Shown here piece by piece: positions 1 to 10,081 of a DNA stretch of 64,000 bases (within the stretch, counting starts at the first letter, position 1; each line of letters starts with the position of its first letter). Origin of the DNA: Plenodomus lindquistii (taxonomy: Eukaryota > Ascomycota > Dothideomycetes > Pleosporales > Leptosphaeriaceae); NCBI GenBank assembly GCA_025504975.1, contig JANUWI010000002.1, positions 2,480,001 through 2,544,000 of the forward strand. Reading direction: 5' to 3'. The notes under the pieces are model-generated. The model saw only the letters and a list, made by a program, of their open reading frames with translations. It ran no database searches and had not been told where the DNA came from. The translations under genes were made by a program, and so were the position numbers.

Positions 1-870
1 CTGCTTTTTCCTCTCCCTCTGCCTCTGCCTCTGCCTCTTTCGGCGCGTCTGCCTCGGCAGTCGCAGGTGGGAAGAACTTGCTACACGCCATATCAGCTTT
101 GCGCGTATTTCAACGAGTGAAAAGACTTACGGAATGTTCCTGAAATAAGCAACCTCATCCTTCTCCAAAAAATTGCAAAATATGACCCTGTCCAACTTCT
201 CCGCCTGTCCCTCTTCATCGAGAAACTTGCGCACCGTCTCCAACGCCACCTCACTCGCCTCACCACTCGGGTACCCATACACACCCGTACTCAGCGCAGA
301 GAAGGCAATGCTCTTGCAACCATTCGCGACCGCCAACTCCAGACTTGTCCTGTAGCAGCCAGCCAACAGCTTGGCCGCCTCTGACCCCTCTTTCCAGTAT
401 ATCGGTCCCACAGCGTGGATCACCTTCTTGCTAGGCAACTCATAGCCATCCGTGATCTTTGCGCTTCCAGTCCGACAACCATCAAGTGTTTCGCATTCGT
501 CGAGCAGTTTGGGGCCGGCAGCGCGGTGAATGGCGCCGTCTACGCCGCCGCCGCCGAGGAGGGACGTGTTTGCTGCGTTGACGATGGCATCGATGGCAAG
601 GGTGGTGATGTCTTGGCGGATGACGCTGATCTTGTCGTTGAGTGAGGACGAGGCGGGGTATGTGGGTGTCGCGTCGGTGTCGCGTGGCGCAATCTTGTCG
701 AGTTTGTAGAGGAGGCTGAGGGTGGGAATCTCGTCGAGGCTGACGGTTGTGACCATGGTGCGGACAGCTGGCGGTGAAAGGCTGCGGCGGCCAGGGGAGA
801 GGGGTTTGGCGAGGTAGTATGCGCTCGTCATTGGGTGTAGGCGGTGGATGAAGGCGAGGGGGCGTGGCAT
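1..870 (-). CDS. Macro-domain (ADP-ribose-binding) protein, partial at left edge
   Basis: The protein contains a macro domain of the MACROD/YmdB type, which binds ADP-ribose and in this family often hydrolyses O-acetyl-ADP-ribose or mono-ADP-ribosyl adducts. Visible motifs are DAIVNAAN followed by a GGGGVDGAIHRAAG loop, and later a STGVYGYP segment, as in active members. The ATG at 870 gives an N-terminal extension; a second in-frame ATG at 756 (MVTTVSLDEIP) sits where I would expect family members to start, so the first 38 residues may be untranslated or a targeting sequence. The reading frame hits a stop at 127, but a GTAAGT donor there and a TAG acceptor define a 50-nt intron (81-130). Splicing joins 131-870 to 1-80 and gives a coherent Ala/Glu-repeat tail that continues off the window. 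The C-terminus is therefore missing here. Confidence 0.88.
17..40. repeat. Hexanucleotide (CTCTGC)n microsatellite in macro-domain exon 2
   Basis: Four tandem copies of a CTCTGC-type hexamer. On the minus strand they encode alternating Glu-Ala residues in the C-terminal tail of the macro-domain protein. Hexamer units keep the reading frame, so copy number could vary without breaking the gene. Confidence 0.7.
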
Positions 871-1142
871 CAACGAGGCAACTACGATGGTGGGCGAGAG
901 CTGGTGTGGGGGGGGGGGGAGCTGCGGGTGGGGTCGGAGCTTTGACGTTGCACCAAGCTCCCGCCGCTAGCTCCCGTCGGACCCACTGTGTGACATTCAC
1001 TCCTGTCGTGGGTTACACTCTAATGCATCTTCAAACCATCGCATCACAAGTGGGGGTTCTTCCAAGACTGCATAACCGATCATCCCCCCACATACTTCAT
1101 GGCGTTTAAAGATCCTCTACTGTACTAAGCCTTTCTCCTTCA

Positions 1143-2270
1143 TCAGGCATACATGTAGCCTCCCTCTTGTGCTTTCAGGAACGTATAATATTCTCTCAAT
1201 TCTTTCAGCAAGGCGGTGATCTCTTCCTTACGCCTAGGATGGTGTGGCAACATATTCTCTGCTAGCGTCCAGCAGTCTTTCCACAACATTATATCATGCT
1301 CCGACTCTATCTCCGGTTGTTCGAAACACCATGGCAGAGCGTGGTTGTGCATCGTCAACAATGCTCCAAGAAGCACTTCTTCTACCGACTTTGTGTAGTC
1401 TACTTCCATTCTTTGCTTTTCGTCCACAATCCCAAGTAAGCCGTAGACTTTGTCCCGTGGATCTGCGCAGGATCTGTGAGAATGCAAGAAGACGGCAGAA
1501 TTAAGAGGGTGGAGGTCAACATTTTTCATGCCCATGGAATAGTTGATAAGTCTGTGAAAGTTCTGGTTGTTTAATACAAGTCCACTGTTCGGGTTGTGAA
1601 ATTCACGCAGCCGGTCAGGAGCGAAATTGAGCCGGCCCAAATGAATACGTGCCTTGGCGGCAAGGTGCACTTCCTGAACTATCCACAGTCGGTTCCAGTA
1701 TGGAAGTTGCGAGAGTGTTTCTATGTCCCCCTCCGTCAAGTTGTCCAGTAAGCAACGTGCGGCCGCCAGCACGTGGTGTTCATGACCCAGCCACACGACG
1801 ACAAATGCACAACGTCCGTAGATACTGGACATAAGTCCCACCTGATGAGTCCTCTCTTGCGGGTTCGACTGGTCAATGCACATTTGGTCCACCCAAAGGT
1901 ACGCCTCCTCACAGTTGTCCAGTCCGCTTTTCCAATAGCACAAGAACACATAGAGATTTTCTCGAACTTGGTGGCGAACACCATTGAGCTCTATCGAGAA
2001 CTTAGGCGAGGTTTCAGCACCCCATGTATAGGACAAAGCCACGTATGGAGGCGCAGAGTTGAAGTCGAACGTCTCGATATCAAAGGACGGCGTATCCCAG
2101 AAGGACAAAGGTTCGGCCGGATCCCACGATGGTGGGATATTCTCTATTGGACTCGATTGCGAAGTGTCGAGTGCGACTGGGCGCAATTTGACCAGCCGGA
2201 TCTGCTTCTTCTCCCGGCTGAGCGGAGTATACGCAGATCTCGAGCTCGTGGCGTGGGGGACCGGTGACAT
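1143..2270 (-). CDS. HET-domain (heterokaryon incompatibility) protein
   Basis: A single-exon protein of 375 residues with an ATG start at 2270. It carries the hallmark HET blocks: YVALSYTWG at about residues 76-84, then LWVDQMCIDQ about 45 residues further on, followed by the conserved hydrophobic/Arg stretch after IYGRCAFVVVWLG. A downstream RSCADPRDKVYGLLGI block is typical of the long HET subfamily. HET proteins mediate non-self recognition and programmed cell death after hyphal fusion; most family members are of unknown specificity. No NACHT or repeat domain is present, so it is a HET-only protein. A Ser/Pro-rich N-terminus of about 70 residues precedes the domain. Confidence 0.9.
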   Translation of the reverse strand: MSPVPHATSSRSAYTPLSREKKQIRLVKLRPVALDTSQSSPIENIPPSWDPAEPLSFWDTPSFDIETFDFNSAPPYVALSYTWGAETSPKFSIELNGVRHQVRENLYVFLCYWKSGLDNCEEAYLWVDQMCIDQSNPQERTHQVGLMSSIYGRCAFVVVWLGHEHHVLAAARCLLDNLTEGDIETLSQLPYWNRLWIVQEVHLAAKARIHLGRLNFAPDRLREFHNPNSGLVLNNQNFHRLINYSMGMKNVDLHPLNSAVFLHSHRSCADPRDKVYGLLGIVDEKQRMEVDYTKSVEEVLLGALLTMHNHALPWCFEQPEIESEHDIMLWKDCWTLAENMLPHHPRRKEEITALLKELREYYTFLKAQEGGYMYA

Positions 2271-2892
2271 ATTCTCACGGATTTAGGGGCGTCTGTGATG
2301 CGGCCTACGAAGGATCGCGGCCTTTGTACTCTTCTTTACCCTAACCTTCTGGGTTTTTTGAGTAGACTTCAGCCGGGTGGGAGAGCGTGTAGCGACGACT
2401 GCGATGGAGAGATGGTACTCGGTATATGGTACATGTGTCTGGATAGAAAGCAGTTTTATAGCTTGAAGCTCACTGTGAGGGTGGCAGCTCCCTAATGCAA
2501 GATTGGCGTTGGGTTATAGGATCACACTTGGAAGGCTGAGACGTCATTCATGGATATATCGTCAGACGTATCACGTGAAGCTGCGCCCTGGTGGCGCGGG
2601 GCTGAGCCCCTTCTCGACTGCCTCAGGCTGCCTTCCATAGCTACCAACAACACAGCAAAACAGGCTGCAGAACAACAAGACAAGCACTGTCGCCACGTAT
2701 CAGGCTTATCGCGCCTAGATTTCGAGTTCTCTCGGGATCCCGTATCGCGCGTGCGTCGCGATGAGCGCCGTGGGCGTGGCGATGTCGTCTCCGGTGTGCG
2801 CTCACCGTAGTAGCTTGATTCAAGGCAATCTGATCTGTCAAATCAACTCTGTGCTATAAGGTACTAATAATTTTATGTTTTTACCAACTTAT

Positions 2893-3726
2893 TCAAACAA
2901 AGTTAATTGGCTCTGTATGAACCCACAGATTCAACCCGACCTTTGATCCCTTCTCTACTGGAAGACCTGCATGTTCCGTGCGGTTATCTAACATGTAGTT
3001 TGCGTCGGCATTGGTCCAGAATAGCGCATTTCCCTCGATTGATTTCACAGTCAGACCTTCCTTATCCGTACAGTCCATCCACTCACACCAGCGAGGATCG
3101 TGTTGCGTCCGGTCGAAACTGAGCTTAGGGAAGTAGGTACCACAACCTTCGCAACTTGATTGTAGAGTAACAAATATAGTTGACACACGTGGCACTCGGA
3201 CGTCGTCGGAGAAAACGGCATCGTAGTGCAGTCTGTACTCTTGGCCCACCTCGTATTTTGCCAACTGAGGTGATTCATGGAGGTCGAGAGGAACAAAGCC
3301 TTGAAACTCAGCAGATCGTTCCATCAGTCTCCTAACGATCGGATCGGTGCGCGGCAACGTGGCCGAAGAACTTGTTCTTGTGGCAGATACAAAGGTGGTC
3401 CCCTTACAATTTCCAATCTGCGATCGTTTGTAAAGAGAGTTTCTGCACATGGTGAGCGAAATTTTCACGTCATACATTTCGTAGAGTGAAACGAACCCGA
3501 GGTCCGTGAGATACTTTCGCTCCGGGGGAGAAACGAAATTCTTGACGTATATCATCAACGGAGAGGTAGAAAGGATATGCACAGAGTATCGTGGCTGAGG
3601 ATACACATGGACATAGAGCGTGGATAGCCATGGTAAAATCAACGATATCACAGCGAGGCCGGTCGAAATCAGGAAGAATGTGCTCAGAAAAGAACGGGAC
3701 TGAAATCGCTTAATGATTTGTGGCAT
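2893..3726 (-). CDS. Prolyl 4-hydroxylase-like 2-oxoglutarate/Fe(II) dioxygenase
   Basis: The product resembles the P4Hc family, which hydroxylates proline in peptides using 2-oxoglutarate and Fe(II). An N-terminal membrane anchor (about residues 13-38) would place the catalytic domain in the secretory lumen. Visible elements are TRTSSSATLP, the RLHYDA iron-binding His/Asp pair, a distal His in the EHAGLP segment, and a Lys in GSKVGLNLWVH that would hold 2-oxoglutarate. The open frame is 277 codons, but it contains a stretch absent from relatives. Removing a 54-nt intron (3443-3496, GTTCGT donor, CTCAC branch, TGCAG acceptor) gives a 259-residue protein with a normal spacing before TRTSSS. 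The intron is a multiple of three and lacks stops, so it is easily missed. Possible link: it lies near a RiPP locus whose putative core contains Pro. Confidence 0.85.
   Translation of the reverse strand: MPQIIKRFQSRSFLSTFFLISTGLAVISLILPWLSTLYVHVYPQPRYSVHILSTSPLMIYVKNFVSPPERKYLTDLGFVSLYEMYDVKISLTMCRNSLYKRSQIGNCKGTTFVSATRTSSSATLPRTDPIVRRLMERSAEFQGFVPLDLHESPQLAKYEVGQEYRLHYDAVFSDDVRVPRVSTIFVTLQSSCEGCGTYFPKLSFDRTQHDPRWCEWMDCTDKEGLTVKSIEGNALFWTNADANYMLDNRTEHAGLPVEKGSKVGLNLWVHTEPINFV
3443..3496 (-). other. Stop-free 54-nt intron inside the P4H-like gene
   Basis: Read on the minus strand it begins GTTCGT and ends TGCAG, with a CTCAC branch-like site about 15 nt upstream of the acceptor. Its length is divisible by three and it has no stop codon. 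Evidence that it is an intron is that its removal restores the usual spacing between the YLTDLG and SQIGN blocks of the family. Retention would insert 18 residues. Confidence 0.65.
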
Positions 3727-4123
3727 TTTGAATCAGATGCTCTTGATCTGTGGATGTAATCTGTTACGATGGAGGGGCAATTCGGGATTCGAGGCTTTGA
3801 TTTAAAGATGGGTGTCAGTCATTCGATAACCCCTCATCAAGGCAAAGACTCCATAGTAGTACCGACAGGACGTGGAGCCTTTTTCGCAGTCGTAATCCAC
3901 GCGAATCCTTACTCCAGGATACCTGTTTACAGCGAAACGAAACCAATAAGAACGTTCATCTGCCTCGATCACATGTTCCGAGGCTAGATCCTTGATGTTG
4001 AAACATCCCGTCAGGTCTTGAGGATGCGAGTGTGCAGGTGAAAAGGACCTACCTTCGGGCAGTTAACAAACCTCTCCGCATTACGGTCAAAATCTTCTGA
4101 TAATTGCTCATGACTCGTACAAG

Positions 4124-4291
4124 CAGGGACACATCGGACGACATGTCTGCTAGCTTCCGTACCAACCCGAAGTTAAGCGTACCAATAGTGAAAAGCGATC
4201 AGCGCAGCTCTGCTACACCAATGGCTCGGTGTTTTCTCGACATAATACGGAAACTAGCAGGCATGTAATCCATGTGTCAGTGTGTACCCTG
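4124..4291. repeat. Degenerate copy of MITE family A
   Basis: About 168 bp, collinear with the copy at 11192-11361. It has its own imperfect terminal inverted repeats: ACATGTCTGCTAGCTTCCG at 4141 matches the reverse complement of the segment ending at 4266, and an outer CAGGG/CCCTG pair closes the element. The middle contains the diagnostic CACCAATGGCTCGGT block. No clear TA duplication flanks it, which fits an old, decayed insertion. Confidence 0.75.
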
Positions 4292-4699
4292 ACTGCATTA
4301 CCGAACCTTGCATACTCAGTTTATATTGTGTTGATCATCGTGCAGTGAAGATGTGGAAATACTGGAAGCTCCTGCCTTATCATAGTAAAGACCTAACATT
4401 AGCGTAAAACGTGCGATGTTAACCATTACGTCTACACTCTTGGCTATTACGAACAGCGACGAGAATAACAAATGCCGCGGGATCTCATTGTTTGTATGTA
4501 GATTGACTAACGTTGTCGGAACGACCTATCACCTTGAGTAAAAAAGCACCGATTCGTGCTCTGATTGACTGCCAAGCTCTGGTGGCATAATCCGGGTATT
4601 CAAGGGTGCTATTCAAAGACATGCACATCTGGATTCCATCAAACATCGGTAGGTAGGTAAGGCAACACCTTCTCGTCTACTCTAGTGGGCCCTCTCCCG

Positions 4700-6578
4700 A
4701 TGTTCGTTTCCAATTTGGCCACGATGTCTCTCTTTCAACATGTCCTTATCCCAGTCTTGCTGGTCTTCCTGGTATCTCGATTAGTCAAAATCCCTCAGAA
4801 CGAGATACATCCTATCGATCTAGCCATACGACAAAGTGAATTTGAATTTCAACAACTCCTTTCGGAACGAGTCTATGAGTTGGAATCTGCGCTTGAGGCT
4901 TACAAGCGTCGTCGCGGTCGTCCACCTCCTCCAGGCTTTGATACGTGGATTAGCCTGGCTTTTCAATACAATGCCATCGTTATCGAATCTTTTTGGGATC
5001 CAATATACGATGATCTTGCGCCATATTTAAGCGAGACAGTCTCAACTTTAGCTCCAGCCATATCGCGTCTGAAAAACTTCGCCAACCAAGTAGATGTCAA
5101 CATTGTCAGTTTAAAAAGTGGTAGGATCGTCTCTGACTCTGAGTGTATGGGAATGGAGTTTTGTGATTCTGCAGTCCGGATGTTCCAGCAAGCCGTCGAT
5201 GAATGGCCTGGAGTTCTTCCGGATATAGACCTCCCTATCAACTTTTTCATTTCACCAAGAATTCTTGTGCCGTGGGAATCGTTGGATATCGCGAGAACCC
5301 AGGAAGCTCACACCACTCAAGAAGTCAAGAGCGTGCCGCAAGCATTGAATCAGAATACAACCTACGGCAAGTCAGATTGGGAGCCGAGTAAGTCCTGCGC
5401 TTGAAGATGCAGTAAAGGATATGAATGGTTAACGACCTATTTGTAGTTCTGAATATCTCTGTGGCTATCCAATCTGCATGCCCTCCCGGTAGTCCTATAC
5501 GTGAAATTGGGGGAGCCGGGGGCTTAGCACGGACTGCAATTGCAAATCACATTTATAGAGAGGGTACTGTGAATAACAGCCACAGAACAAAACTTTGTGA
5601 CCAGCCAGACGTTCTACACTGCCATGGAAGCCTTTTTGCGCCTAGACCAGTTGCAAGATCGGGTACATTGATTCCTCTGCTCTCTGTGCAGAAAATCGCC
5701 GAGGTGAATCAGGAGATTCGAATTCCTTCGACTTTATACTGGGACGAACCGAGGCATTATCATTGTCTCGACGAGGGCACCTGGGAATCAAAGAAGGACA
5801 TTTTCTTTTGGAGGGGAGGGAACACTGGTGGGGACGTTTTATCTACAAATTGGAGAAACTTTCACCGGCATAGGCTAGTTGCTATGACAAACGCAACTGT
5901 TCTCCGATCTGCTTTGAGAACTCAATGCCCTGAATGGCCTCCTCTTTCGGAAAATATTTGCAGACTTCCGGGGAAGGAAATCCAACATCTCCTTGATCTT
6001 GTGGAACAAAACGTAGACGTCGCCTTCCATGCATTCGGCTGCGTGGATCCTGATGCACCACAAAGTGGGTCTGGATATACATATCTGTCTGGATGTACAT
6101 ATCTGGATAATGTTTTCTCGGCTTCACCACCTATTCCTCTACGAGAAGTGCAGCAGCACAAGTATCTTCTAGACATAGACGGAAATGGCTATAGCGGCAA
6201 GCTCCCTCTTACAGCTGCAGATACCTATTGCTAACGACTACAACAGCACGCTTCCGGGGATTCCTGTTGTCTAATTCCTTACCAATTAAAGCAACGATAT
6301 ATCAAGAGTGGCACGATGCGAGGATATTTCCTTGGGTACATTATGTTCCATTGGACAACTCGTTTCAGGGTTTGTGGCCATTGTTAGAGTATTTCATCGG
6401 TGTTTGTAAGCCACAGAATATCGAGAAAGACGGAGGATCTGCTTGCGTAGAACATGATAAAAGAGCAATGAACATCGCGCTAAATGGTTCACGTTGGGCT
6501 AAACAGGTATTGAGGAAGGAAGATATGGTGCTTTTCCTTCTGAGACTACTTTTGGAACTTGGACGTCTTGTAAACTAG
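4700..6578 (+). CDS. GT90/CAP10-domain glycosyltransferase-like protein
   Basis: Three exons (4700-5387, 5447-6196, 6247-6578) encode 589 residues; a second ATG at 4724 would also keep the membrane anchor. The N-terminus has one hydrophobic signal-anchor segment (HVLIPVLLVFLV), indicating a type II Golgi membrane protein. The C-terminal half matches the CAP10 domain (GT90 family; fungal xylosyl-/capsule-type transferases): DIFFWRGGNTGG, the LLDIDGNGYS block, then RFRGFLLSNSL and WHDARIFPWVHYVPLD, and a terminal VLRKEDM segment. Substrate cannot be read from sequence. Intron 1 (59 nt) has a GTAAGT donor. Intron 2 is a GC-AG intron (see separate entry). Neighbours are the P4H-like gene and the UstYa gene; a role in the same pathway is possible but unproven. 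Confidence 0.85.
6197..6246 (+). other. GC-AG intron in the GT90 gene
   Basis: A 50-nt intron beginning GCAAGC and ending ACAACAG, with a perfect TGCTAAC branch site about 11 nt before the acceptor. No GT donor in the vicinity preserves the frame, while this junction joins DIDGNGYS directly to ARFRGFLLSN, the expected CAP10 block. Confidence 0.75.
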
Positions 6579-7319
6579 TACTACTACAGTATCACTGCAA
6601 AGACCCATACGTCCGCGCCGTACGGGCCACAAGCTCAGGGTATCTGACACATTTCAAGTTAACGGATCTCCATTAAAGTAGCTCTTATTAGTGTGCTGAA
6701 AAGAGAGGAATGATTATACTTGCCTCAGTGTCGTGTCACGAAGCATATTGCTTGAAGAGCTGTGTTAGTACGTCGCAGCATGGATGTGATGAGGTTGCAC
6801 AACAGTTTTTCGAGTATGGAAGCCCACGTACTCGCTTATAATGCCCACTCGCTCATAAATCATATACCAACAGCACACTGTGCAGAACACCCTTGCCATA
6901 CGAACCCTCAATCCGTACCATGGTATTGTGCAGCAGATAACTTTACAAGTGGCTGGAGATCACGTCGTTACTTTGCAGAATGTCCCCCAGACTGTCACTT
7001 CTTTTAGATCAAGTTGCTTCAGCCATTCAGAAGGCCTTGCGGCAGGTTAGTTCTATGGGAGGGGTGTTCCGCACATTATTGTGCTGGTCACCCATAAAAA
7101 ACATGAGCCTACTAGGCTATTCGTCCCTGTGGGGCGGGGATATCATATCCTAGCTTAATGCGGATAATAATGGCTACGGTAATTGCCGCATTTCTATGTA
7201 CTTTTCAGCTTCTTACCATAGTAGGCGATTGAGCGCGGGTAGTGAACATATTGGGCCGCAATTGGACGCGAATGACGGTAGTCTCAGATCAGTGGAATAT
7301 CCTATATGGCCTGCTTGTA

Positions 7320-7711
7320 CAGGATAAGGTCAACTCGGATTGAACCCCTGCTTGCTTCCGTATCGTATCACAGAAAGACTGAGCCATTAGTATGCCATTA
7401 CTGCGCAGATCGCCTTTTACAGGAATTTTCCACGTCAGTTCGCACCCCTACTAGTTGGTCAGCCGTGATACTAGATATTATACAGTTCTTCGCCTACCTT
7501 TAACCTAAATAGAGTAGAACTATACCTATATAAGCAGGAAAATAATATCCTAGAATTAGTCGCTACATTAGCGCTGCGACGGTGTATTATTCGGGCGCTA
7601 CAGGGGTGCGAACCGACGTGCAAAGATCCAGTACCATTGGTACGCTCTTCTTCGGTATTTATACGGGAACTAGCGGGGGTTTAAACCTTAATCCGAGCTG
7701 ACTGCATCCTG
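7320..7711. repeat. MITE family A copy, interrupted by a second MITE
   Basis: Outer element running in the opposite orientation to the 11.2-kb copy. Its ends are CAGGATAAGGTCAACTCGGA on the left and the complementary TCCGAGCTGACTGCATCCTG on the right, flanked on both sides by TA. Removing the inner element (7420-7631) plus one TA leaves a continuous family-A sequence of about 178 bp that aligns with 11192-11361, including the GAGCCATT block and the GTACGCTCTTCTTCGGTA block. Confidence 0.85.
7420..7631. repeat. MITE family B, nested inside the family A copy
   Basis: A 212-bp non-coding element with imperfect terminal inverted repeats of about 35 bp. The left end reads CAGGAATTTTCCACGTCAGT, and the right end is complementary, reading GCACGTCGGTTCGCACCCCT on its own strand after CTGGATCTTT. 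It is flanked by TA at 7418-7419 and 7632-7633, a Tc1/mariner-like target duplication. The position of these TAs inside the outer element's consensus proves the insertion order. Confidence 0.85.
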
Positions 7712-8073
7712 TACTTGTACATACATACTTCAATGTCCATGCTTATTGTCGGAGAAACGGCGTGATTAGATATCTACCAAAGACACATGCTTTGACAGGT
7801 CTCGATCACTTAAGGATGATATATCTATTGTAAACACGGGACCCATAAGTTATTGATTGCCAAGTCCATTGTGCATGTGCTAGATATTGCCATTTTTCGG
7901 CAGCTTAGCCCTCCGCGCTACATGCCTTCGCTGTGAGCTAGGAGCCTGTCGAAATAGCTCGAACTGTCTCATGATATCTCAGCCCACTTAAATCCACATG
8001 TCAAGGTATCACTCGGCCACTCTGACTTCTTGTTGCATTTTTTCTCTCGCGTCTACCGAAACATCCAAATCCA

Positions 8074-9028
8074 ATGGGTTCCAGCTGCAGATACTCTCCT
8101 ATAGCTGACGAAGAGACTCAACAAGATGTGCTTCGCACGAGACGGACCTGCAGGTTTTCTTGGACAATCGTCTTGATCATTATGCTCGCACTTGAGACAA
8201 TTGGGATCTTGATTCTTTCGAACAAGATCGAACAGGGTGACAGTCAACCAGTAACTCGAGACTTCTCTACTGATTATTGTAAGTCAATCAAGAGCTGGTC
8301 ATGAACATCTTGATTTACTGGGACTATCATAACTGATGATAATAGGGGAGCTTCACGGCAAGATTCCCTACAAATTAACGAAGTTCGACGGCCATATACG
8401 TCCAAACCAAAACCGTACTGCATATATCATCGAACATGAAGAAGGCACACCGCGTTATGTTGGGGAGCCCAGGAGCGAAATCGATCAAGCCTGGCGTAGT
8501 TTGCTTTCGAGTATGCGTCCTTATTGGGCTAAAGTGAATCATCTGACCATCTCTCAGCGATCAACTTCAATCGCTCTGGTCATGCTGCCGGGCCTATTTC
8601 CCACATGACATATGCCTATCCGGATGGAAATCATCTACTAGGTCTTGAGGTCCACCACGCATTGCACTGCCTCGTACGTCAATCATACGGCACAAGTTCA
8701 AGCTTCTGCTAACCTACAAGAACAACATTCGAAAAACTCTGAAATGGGATATGTATAAAGCTGACTTTCCATCTTCGGAAAAGCAATGGTATACTCACAT
8801 AGGTACGTCGTCGCTGTGTCCCTCAATGTATTCAAAGAACACTAATCTTTCACTTCCAAATCAGATCACTGCATCGATTATATTCGCCAGTACGTGCAAT
8901 GTAATGCTGATCTAACGCCGATGTATTTTGAAGACATCGGACTTGACCAACCATTTATCCGAAAGCATATCCCGCACACATGTACCGATTTTGATCAGCT
9001 CCAGGACTGGCTGCTTGACCAATTGTAG
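8074..9028 (+). CDS. UstYa-family (DUF3328) oxidase, candidate RiPP-modifying enzyme
   Basis: Five exons (8074-8278, 8346-8510, 8558-8673, 8721-8802, 8865-9028) encode 243 residues; all four introns are 47-67 nt with GT-AG ends, and intron 3 has a TGCTAAC branch. The protein has a short cytosolic N-terminus, one membrane segment (SWTIVLIIMLALETIGILIL) and a lumenal domain with the two family-defining HxxHC motifs: HALHC at about 157-161 and HIDHC at about 188-192, followed by CNADLTP and a terminal CTDFDQLQDW. UstYa proteins catalyse oxidative cyclisation or hydroxylation of core peptides in ustiloxin, phomopsin, asperipin and cyclochlorotine pathways (family knowledge). The precursor-like gene at 11740 makes a RiPP role the leading hypothesis. 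Confidence 0.92.
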
Positions 9029-9385
9029 CAGCCGGCTAGTCTCCACGAACAAGTGGATTAGATCATCTTGTTAAAGGCAGCCAAGCAGTTAGTTACGTAT
9101 ACTTCAGCCAGTCGCTTATTAGTTTAAATCCTCATGTATGACCTGAACGCAGTGTGTTGAGCAAAAAACGGTCACAGTGCGCAACTTCCTTTTGCTAGTT
9201 TTATTGAGCCTTCGCCATAACGATAGTTATAGACTCCAGGATCTACATAGATGTCTTTTGGTTATATGATTGTAACTTTCCTCCCAACAGGATGAACGAC
9301 CTGGTAGGCCGACGTTGGCCAACGGGAGCGCGATCTCGTTGTCCTACTTATGCCCATTGGGTTGCTCGTCCTGCAGGGGCAGAAG

Positions 9386-10081
9386 CTACTCAGGACCATG
9401 ATCTTTGTTAACATTTACAATATGTGTAACAACGGCCTCTTTCTTCATAGATGCCATAAAGATCTTTCCGCAGTGCGCGATGTGCTTTTCTCCTTGCCCT
9501 GAAGTAATTTGAGAAGCGTGAATAGTTCTTGCACGCCATTCTCTTCGCCAGACATATACACAATGGGCAACGTGCCACTCGTAAGTTGTCCAGTATTCAG
9601 AAATCCAGGGAAGTTGTGAGTAGTTAAGTTCCTTGTTTGCTGATTGATCCTCCCAGTATCTCCAAGTTCCTCCAGGGCCAGCGGCATTGAACTCTGCAAG
9701 CAAATCTTCGTCCACACATTGTGGAGGAAGCCACCCAGACATCATCACGTCGTATATACACCCAGCTTGTGCCGCCATATGTGAATCGCCGCGACAGAAT
9801 TCGCACACTTCCGTGGATGTGTGGTGAATCTTACTAGATCCAATTAAAATCCAAACCGCAGCAACGAGCGAGCCAAGAAAAACAAGAGAGACGACATATG
9901 ATGTGATTGGAGAACCGAGACGGGATTTCCATGATGAGTTTGCGGTCGCGGCTGGTGCTGTTTCGAGGAACGGTTCTGCAGCAGAGGCGTCCTCTAAATC
10001 CTGGCTGCTTGCTAGTCAGTTTTGTAGGAATGGACAAGTGTGTCAACCGTGATCTTACTTGTAAGGCATCTCAAGTCCCAT
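9386..10081 (-). CDS. UstYa-like membrane protein with two HxxHC motifs
   Basis: Two exons (10059-10081 and 9386-10004) joined over a 54-nt intron (GTAAGA donor, CAAGCAG acceptor) give 213 residues starting MGLEMPYN. The layout is a short acidic N-terminus, one membrane segment (YVVSLVFLGSLVAAVWILIG), a CEFC motif, GWLPPQC, then HVAHC and HIAHC. The paired HxxHC motifs match the signature of UstYa/DUF3328 enzymes, but the rest is diverged. It is clearly related to the gene at 13.6-14.3 kb: both share CxxC just after the membrane, GCxxD, WLPPxC, EFNxAGPG and the same HxxHC spacing. It converges with the UstYa gene, the two 3' ends being about 360 bp apart. Function as a peptide-modifying oxidase is inferred. 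Confidence 0.82.

Larger units (their letters stand above)
6579..8073. other. Gene-free, repeat-derived spacer
   Basis: No credible coding region was found. The stretch holds the nested MITE pair (7320-7711) and otherwise unassigned low-complexity sequence with several short palindromes, such as the GCCTACTAGGC centred near 7115. Confidence 0.6.

Noticed and set aside
482..1000. 172-codon minus-strand frame rich in Pro/Arg/His
   Set aside because: It overlaps the macro-domain gene in another frame and shows only composition-driven low complexity.
7306..7503. 65-codon frame similar to a frame at 11283-11522 on the other strand
   Set aside because: The similarity comes from the shared non-coding MITE family A, not from related proteins.
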